This document shows positions 11,501 through 16,141 of a stretch of DNA of 16,141 nt, in pieces. The stretch covers positions 5,093 through 21,233 of the forward strand of contig MU624836.1 in assembly GCA_025349905.2 (NCBI GenBank), in the 5' to 3' direction. The notes under the pieces are model-generated. The model was not told the DNA's origin. It saw only the letters and a program-made list of their open reading frames with translations, and ran no database searches. Numbering within the stretch: the stretch's first letter is position 1; every line of letters begins with the position of its first letter. The stretch is from Blastocladiella britannica. Taxonomy: Eukaryota > Blastocladiomycota > Blastocladiomycetes > Blastocladiales > Blastocladiaceae. The translations under genes and the position numbers were made by a program.

Positions 11501-11914
11501 TGCAGGCGGGACCGCGAGCGGCCGGTGGTTATCCTGTAAGGTAGTGGCGGCGGACGTGGTGGTGGCGGATATTGGCGCATCGTCGTCGTCAGTGTCCGCC
11601 GCCGCTGCTGGATACCGGAACCACCAAAACGTATAATCACCGTCACGGTGATTGTGCGCGCCGTCCGGGATCATGAGCTCTGCCATGACCCTGTATAACA
11701 TTGCGGTCAGCCAGTGTACTTTTTTTTCTTGCGATCCCGATCAACCAATTGCCGTCCTAAAATATTTAAAACCGTACTGCTCGGGAAACCCGGTCGGCGA
11801 CGGGTACTGCTGGCGCAGGGTCGAGCCCTTGTCCTCGTCGAATTCCGCGAGCAGGACATGATGGACCAGTGGCGTAGCTAGCCAGGATGGCGGTGGGGCC
11901 AGGGATTGGCTCAT
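8506..11914 (-). CDS. AFI1: Afi1/MesA-like DENN-domain protein (five exons)
   Basis: Exons are 11914-11778, 11690-10719, 10651-10588, 10529-8787 and 8730-8506, giving 1046 residues. Introns are 87, 67, 58 and 56 nt. Residues 17-38 carry HHVLLAEFDEDKGSTLRQQYP and 47-55 carry VMAELMIPD, the opening signature of the fungal Afi1/MesA family. The DENN core follows through about residue 400, including ILVLLHAVLAGFRIMVVG, MTNPIFED and WRYWDMCINLDTRRLKL; the last two read correctly only after splicing. A Ser/Thr/Pro/Gly-rich, probably disordered stretch covers about 400-800. A helical C-terminal region ends in LLACFPISKGGLEPL in exons 4-5. In budding yeast Afi1 binds Arf3 and supports polarity; in Aspergillus MesA helps stabilise the polarity axis. 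A similar Arf-linked role is inferred here. The start at 11914 is the first in-frame ATG. The exact subfamily is less certain than DENN membership. Confidence 0.85.
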
Positions 11915-12055
11915 ATTTTTTGTGGGTATCCGCTCTTTTTTTATATTGCTTAAGACAGTCGTCTCGAGTGCCAAGAGTGGGGCGCGAGCGTGCGCAAGAA
12001 TGGTTTAATACACCGGAAAAAAATATTGGGAAAGAGGTACACCAAAACTTCCATT
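11915..12055 (-). promoter_or_regulatory. Short head-to-tail spacer between IPI1-like and Afi1-like genes
   Basis: On the minus strand this 141-bp spacer runs from the IPI1-like stop to the Afi1-like ATG. It contains ATTAAA at 12009-12004, about 47 nt after the IPI1-like stop, a likely variant poly(A) signal. An AT-rich TATA-like stretch at about 11946-11936 lies 22-32 nt before the next ATG. It must hold the 3' UTR of one gene and the promoter and leader of the next. Confidence 0.45.
12004..12009 (-). terminator. ATTAAA variant poly(A) signal for IPI1-like gene
   Basis: ATTAAA on the minus strand, about 47 nt downstream of the IPI1-like stop codon. It is the only near-canonical signal in the spacer. 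The assignment rests on motif and position only. Confidence 0.4.
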
Positions 12056-15000
12056 TCACTGTGTCGTGTGGGGTAGCAGCACTTTCTCCCACGCGTCCCC
12101 CAGCGCCCGCCGACCCCTAGCCACTTCGGCCCGCAGCGCCGGCAGCAGCGGGTGCGTGTTCTTGTTATCCGCGGCGGCCACCGCGCGCTCCATTCCGCCC
12201 AGCAACGCCCCCGCGCGCTTGGCCGCCGCTGGGTTCGACGCCGGATCGGCAAACAGCAGCAGCCAGCGCATGGCCGCCAGCGCCACCGGCAACGGCGGCA
12301 GCGCAACGTTACGTCGATCATGATCATCTCCCACCACTGCCGCTGCAAGTTGCCAAGCCGTGGCCGACGACAACATCGCATCACCATCGCCCTCGGTCAA
12401 GGGCCGCAAGATCGCGTCCAGGCCGTCAAGCAAGTCAGAGCGGTCGGTCAAGTACGCCGACTCGGGGTCCACGTACTCGTCCTCCATGCCTTCGTTGCCG
12501 TCCTCTGCCTGGTCGCCGTCCACAGTCTTGCTAGGAGCAGCAGTGTCCAAGGGCCGCGCTTTCCGCTTTCCCTTGAGCGACGAGCGCGACTGCGGGACAC
12601 CCGTGCGTCCCGCCACGTTGCGCAGCTGGTGCGCGTGCCACTGAGCGACCGTTGTCGGTGTATCGGTGAATGCCGCCGCGTCCGATTCAGTCGATCCCAA
12701 GTACACGCCGGCGGTGATGGCCAGGAACTGCTTGGTGGTGGCTTTGGTGTGGAGCAGGCGGATCGCGTGCAGGACAATGTGCTTGTCCAGGGTTGGAACT
12801 GATCGTTTAATGTGTGAGAACAAATCGAAGAAAGAAAAATTGAAAAAGGGCGAACCAAGCAAGACCCGTTCCAGCGCCTGAACCAGCCCCGCAGGCCACA
12901 TTCCGGGAAGGTACCACATGGCGTCGAGCACGAGCTGCTGCACGTCGACGGGGAGTGCGAGCCATGGTCCAAACTGGTCTGTCGAGGACGGCGGCTGTGC
13001 CGAATTCTTCTTGGGTGACCGGCGCATCCACAAGTACACCGAGAGCGCCGCAGCGATGGCGGCAGCGTTAGCAAGGCTCGCGACGCCCTCGCGCCCGCGG
13101 GCCAGCACGTGCCGCAAGTATGTGAAACACGCGCGAGTGGTTTCGGGAGCCCCCGCGCCCACTTCGTACGCGAACCGCACCAGCGCCAGCGCAAACCCGC
13201 GGCCCACTGCGGGAGCCAAGTCAATCACCACCTCGTGCCCACCGCCGCTGCTGTTGCTGGTGTCGCCCGCCAACAGTTGCGTGCACAGGAACCGCGTGGC
13301 GACTTGCCGGGTGGCGTGCGTCGCGGGCAAACTGACGGTCCATGCCACCAGCTGGTTGGCGGTGGCCGAGGGAGCGTGCCGGAGCAGTATCTTGAGCGCG
13401 GGCTGCATGTCCTCGAACTGCTCGGCCAGCACAATCGAGGGGGACTTGCCACCGGCAGAAGCGGCGGGGATCGGCGCAAACGCGCGCTTTAAGTACTCGC
13501 TGGTGAGTGGGACGGTCGCGGCCGGACTGATGCGCATCTTGAGCTCAATGTAGTGCATGTTGATGCATGCGAGTTGCGAGCGGACCTGTATACTTGTTCG
13601 TCAGTAAAAATCAATCAAAAGGCAATCAAAAAGAAATATACCTTTCCGTCCATTTGCGCACCTTCACCAAACGGGAACCGCGCGCCAATATGCCGCAGAA
13701 TGTTGTTCTCGAACGCGCCCGCCCACTGTGCCGGGATGACGCTCGTCGGGTCCCCTGCGCCGTAAAACCTTAGCACGTGCACGAGCACCTGAAGCGCCGA
13801 CGCGCACAGGTCGAGCGCATCGCCGGCGAGCACCGCGGCTTTGCCAAACACGCCCGCGGCGCCCTCCATCCAGAACGCCAGCACGGCCGGCGAAAGCGCG
13901 TCGGCGAGCGCCAGTACCGCTTCGGACGACTGGTGCACTGCGAATCCGGCCGGGGACGACGCGCTGGCCGATCCGGACGCAAAGAATGAGAGTCGCGCGG
14001 TTGACGCTCCCGAAACACCGGCCTGGGAGCCCGAGGACGACGCAAACAACGAAAAGGGGAGGGGCGCGGCGGCCGTGGGCATGGCCACGGGGCTCCAGAG
14101 CGTGCTGGTGAACGCCATTGCACTCGATGACGACGATGAGGCGCTACTGCTTCCGCCACCACCGATACCAGCGCCAGCATTCACTTGCAGCAAGGCCAGG
14201 AACTGCCCGACAGCGCGGAACACGCGGGTGCGGACGGTGGTCGACGCCAGACGGCTGCCCGGCGCCCCACCTCCCGACCCATGCGCCATCGCAGAGGAAG
14301 CGGCAGCCCCATGTTGGGAATGAGACCACCCGCCGCTATTCCCGCTGCCACCAGAGTCCAGCATGCCCACAAAGTTGCCGAGCAGTTCGGACGCGTGCGG
14401 AATGAAGTGGCTCGCAAACCGGTCGGTCCAGAGCGCAAGGAATGGGAGCGCGCCGATGCGCACGTCCTCGTAAATGTGGTTCATGGCCGATGTCAGGTGC
14501 ACGACCACGAGCGAAATGAACGATTGGATGTGGTTCTTTTGTTTTTGTATAGCGTCAATTGTTGAACGATCAGCAGCAAGGGAAACCAAACGCGTACCGG
14601 CTCGAGCATGTCCAACGCGTGCTCCAAGGTCGAGAGGAGGGATTTGCGCACGGTTTCGTCCTGTTTTACCTTTGTTCAGTACGACAGGGCACAAACCTCA
14701 ACAAAAAAAATACGAGAGGTACCTCGTCGGTAACCATGGGGATCAACGCCTCCATGATGGATCCGAGGTGCAAGTACAGGAGCATGGGATGTACTTCCAG
14801 GAGCTCAATGATCCCATTCAACGCGTCGCGACGCACGCCCGCATTGTGGTGCTTGATGTGCGACAGGAGCTCGCGCAGGGTCAAGTTGCGGCGGGTCTTG
14901 ATGGTGTCCGACTTGTCGACGGCAATCGACTGGCCCGGGATGATCAGGGCTTTGTTTTTTTCATAGTGAGTTTGTGTGCGCCAATGGCATCAAGAAATGT

Positions 15001-15126
15001 ATGTGCACTCTTGGACGCCATGTCAATGACCGTGTTGTTGGCCGACGGCCCCAGGGGCTTGCCCACCTTGAGCTTGGTCTTTTGGAAGTCCGCATTCTTC
15101 TTTTGCTTTTTCTTTGTCTGGACCAT
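12056..15126 (-). CDS. IPI1: IPI1/TEX10-type pre-rRNA-processing protein (five exons)
   Basis: Ipi1 (TEX10 in animals) belongs to the Rix1 (PELP1-TEX10-WDR18) complex, which acts in nuclear 60S maturation and ITS2 processing. Exons are 15126-15009, 14949-14723, 14660-14598, 14535-13642 and 13585-12056, giving 943 residues. That is close to animal TEX10 and far longer than yeast Ipi1. The basic N-terminus MVQTKKKQKKNADFQKTKLK is the family signature. It is followed by KTLIIPGQS, then LTLRELLSHIKHHNAGVRRD (about residues 62-81) and the Ipi1 N-terminal domain (about 137-195, with HIQSFISLVVVHLTSAMNHI). Ser/Gly-rich inserts fill about 200-330. Exon 5 encodes an Ala/Leu-rich helical-repeat-like region, then a basic patch KGKRKARP that could be a nuclear signal, then an acidic stretch. 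Introns are 59, 62, 62 and 56 nt; two use AAG acceptors. Exon joins restore the family sequence. Confidence 0.88.
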
Positions 15127-15225
15127 GGTATGGCTGTATATTTCGTATAAATTCGCGATATGGCCAAAGAGAGTTAAAAAAAAAACAGGTCGTGATGTGT
15201 TGCATCTCTCATTTCCCATAAGAAA
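15127..15225. promoter_or_regulatory. 99-bp divergent promoter between IPI1-like gene and TMEM17
   Basis: The two start codons point away from each other and are only 99 bp apart, so promoters and 5' leaders of both genes must fit here. The segment is AT-rich, with TGTATA and CGTATAAATT-like words near 15134-15152 and a run of A at 15176-15185. I looked for an RFX X-box (GTYNCCATRGYAAC), common upstream of ciliary genes, and saw no convincing match. Confidence 0.5.
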
Positions 15226-16093
15226 ATGTGGAATCCCACACTCGCACGCAACCGCAAGAGCACTCTGGACGCGTCGTCCAATGGCACTACCAAGCTCCAA
15301 CAGTCGACATGGTCCTCGACCGCACTGGAATCGGTCGCCCAGACGGTTTTTGCCACGCAGTACCGGCAGCGCCAGTTCCGCGTATATACGACCCATCCTT
15401 CGTCTCGACACAAGGACTCTAATCTGACCTTGGACGGGACGAGTCTGCGTTCGTATCTCGTATTATACGAGTGGAAAGAGATGGTGGATCACTTATTTTG
15501 TGGCTAGCAGAACGACCCATTCAAGCATCAGTGCTGCTCCAAGTGCTTTTGCGTCTGAATGCGATCTTGTTTCCATTCTGGCTTGGGATCATGGTGTGGG
15601 TTGTGCATACCAAGGTCCTAACTTATCTATCCATTGATCTTTCTTACCCTTGACTGAATGCAAATGATCAGCCACAGATCGCCCGCTTGGACGCACAAGG
15701 AACGCCCATGAACGAGTTTTACAACTTCACCGTGTGCTTTACGCTTGTCCTGTTCCTGCTGGTAGAACCGATCCGACTGGTCCTGGGCATGCGCGGGAAC
15801 ATGCGCGAGCAGGTACCCTTCCATCGAACTTCAAGTCCCCCACACTCTTTCTAACCGCGTAATGAAAATAGATCCCCGAACTCGGTGGGTTCTTGGTCCT
15901 CTCGGTATTCCCACAACTGCTGATCCTGGTGTACTTCCCGCTGATCCAGCGCGCGCATTACGGGTCGGTGGTGTTTCCCGTGGAATTGTCAGTGTGCACG
16001 CTGTACCTGAGCCTGGTGGTACCCGAGCTCTTATTGGGGTACAACTGCGCAGACCGCGTGTTCCACATGCTCTCCATTCCCGAACCGACTTAA
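15226..16093 (+). CDS. TMEM17: TMEM17-like ciliary transition-zone membrane protein (four exons)
   Basis: TMEM17 is a four-helix membrane protein of the Meckel/transition-zone complex at the ciliary base. The proposed exons are 15226-15448, 15511-15614, 15672-15812 and 15872-16093, giving 229 residues (human 198). Residues 80-109 resemble the first helix (ASVLLQVLLRLN, FPFW, ending HTK). Then come EFYNF, a hydrophobic helix ending EPIRLVLGMRGNMREQ (141-156), IPELGGF (157-163), and helices at about 161-182 and 191-213. The EPIRL...GN...PELGGF block matches TMEM17 better than TMEM216. Introns 2 and 3 (57 and 59 nt) are well supported; the intron 2 donor GTCCTA is atypical and intron 3 has a CTAAC branch motif. 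The first intron is tentative: donor GTTCGT at 15449 and tandem acceptors ending at 15507 or 15510. The first 74 residues are Ser/Thr-rich and unrecognised. The presence of this gene implies a flagellated organism. Confidence 0.82.
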
Positions 16094-16141
16094 AGGAGGA
16101 AAAAAAATGTATTTATATGTATAATCTTGGATGTCAGTCTG
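16094..16141 (+). terminator. Probable 3' UTR of TMEM17
   Basis: The 48 bp after the TMEM17 stop are AT-rich, with an A run and TATATGTATA at 16114-16123. The latter resembles the TATGTA-type efficiency elements of fungal 3' ends. No AATAAA is seen before the window ends. Confidence 0.35.

Noticed and set aside
11914..11974. A longer N-terminus for the Afi1-like protein starting near 11974.
   Set aside because: The frame is open there but the codon at 11974 is TTG. The first in-frame ATG is at 11914 and the family signature begins soon after it.
15615..15671. A U12-type intron suggested by the odd GTCCTA donor in TMEM17.
   Set aside because: U12 donors read RTATCCTT and have a TCCTTAAC branch; neither is present. 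The site is more simply a weak U2-type donor.

Overview
This is a eukaryotic, protein-coding window of about 16 kb from a GC-rich genome with short spliceosomal introns. It holds five genes, four complete and one cut by the left edge, all rebuilt by joining exons across frame breaks. The best guess for the source is a zoosporic (flagellated) early-diverging fungus, chytrid- or blastoclad-like. One gene is an Afi1/MesA-type DENN protein, a family known from fungi. Another is TMEM17, a protein of the ciliary transition zone that non-flagellated fungi lack. The species cannot be named from the sequence alone.

Layout from left to right: (1) positions 1-316, minus strand, an LC8-type dynein light chain with its last exon outside the window; (2) 317-1052, a divergent intergenic region; (3) 1053-8450, plus strand, the U5 snRNP core protein Prp8 in five exons, predicted 2375 residues; (4) 8506-11914, minus strand, an Afi1/MesA-like DENN-domain protein in five exons, predicted 1046 residues, convergent with prp8 with only 55 bp between the stop codons; (5) 12056-15126, minus strand, an IPI1/TEX10-type ribosome-biogenesis protein in five exons, predicted 943 residues; (6) 15226-16093, plus strand, TMEM17 in four exons, predicted about 229 residues, divergent from IPI1 across only 99 bp.

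The genes belong to unrelated processes: dynein and hub functions, pre-mRNA splicing, Arf-linked polarity, 60S subunit maturation and the ciliary gate. The window therefore looks like an ordinary compact fungal gene neighbourhood, not an operon-like system. I found no mobile element, no tRNA or rRNA, no CRISPR array and no Prp8 intein.

The splicing signals are the most distinctive feature. Introns are 56-87 nt long. Donors are relaxed beyond GT and often read GTAC. Most introns have a CTRAC-like branch motif about 20-25 nt before the acceptor. There is often an A-rich rather than pyrimidine-rich stretch before the acceptor, and three acceptors are AAG. One prp8 intron is a multiple of three, free of in-frame stops and has a weak donor. 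The most unusual protein-level observations are the diverged C-terminal tail of Prp8, the segment that plugs Brr2 in other organisms, and the near absence of TTA, CTA and TCA codons in prp8, which leaves long antisense frames open.
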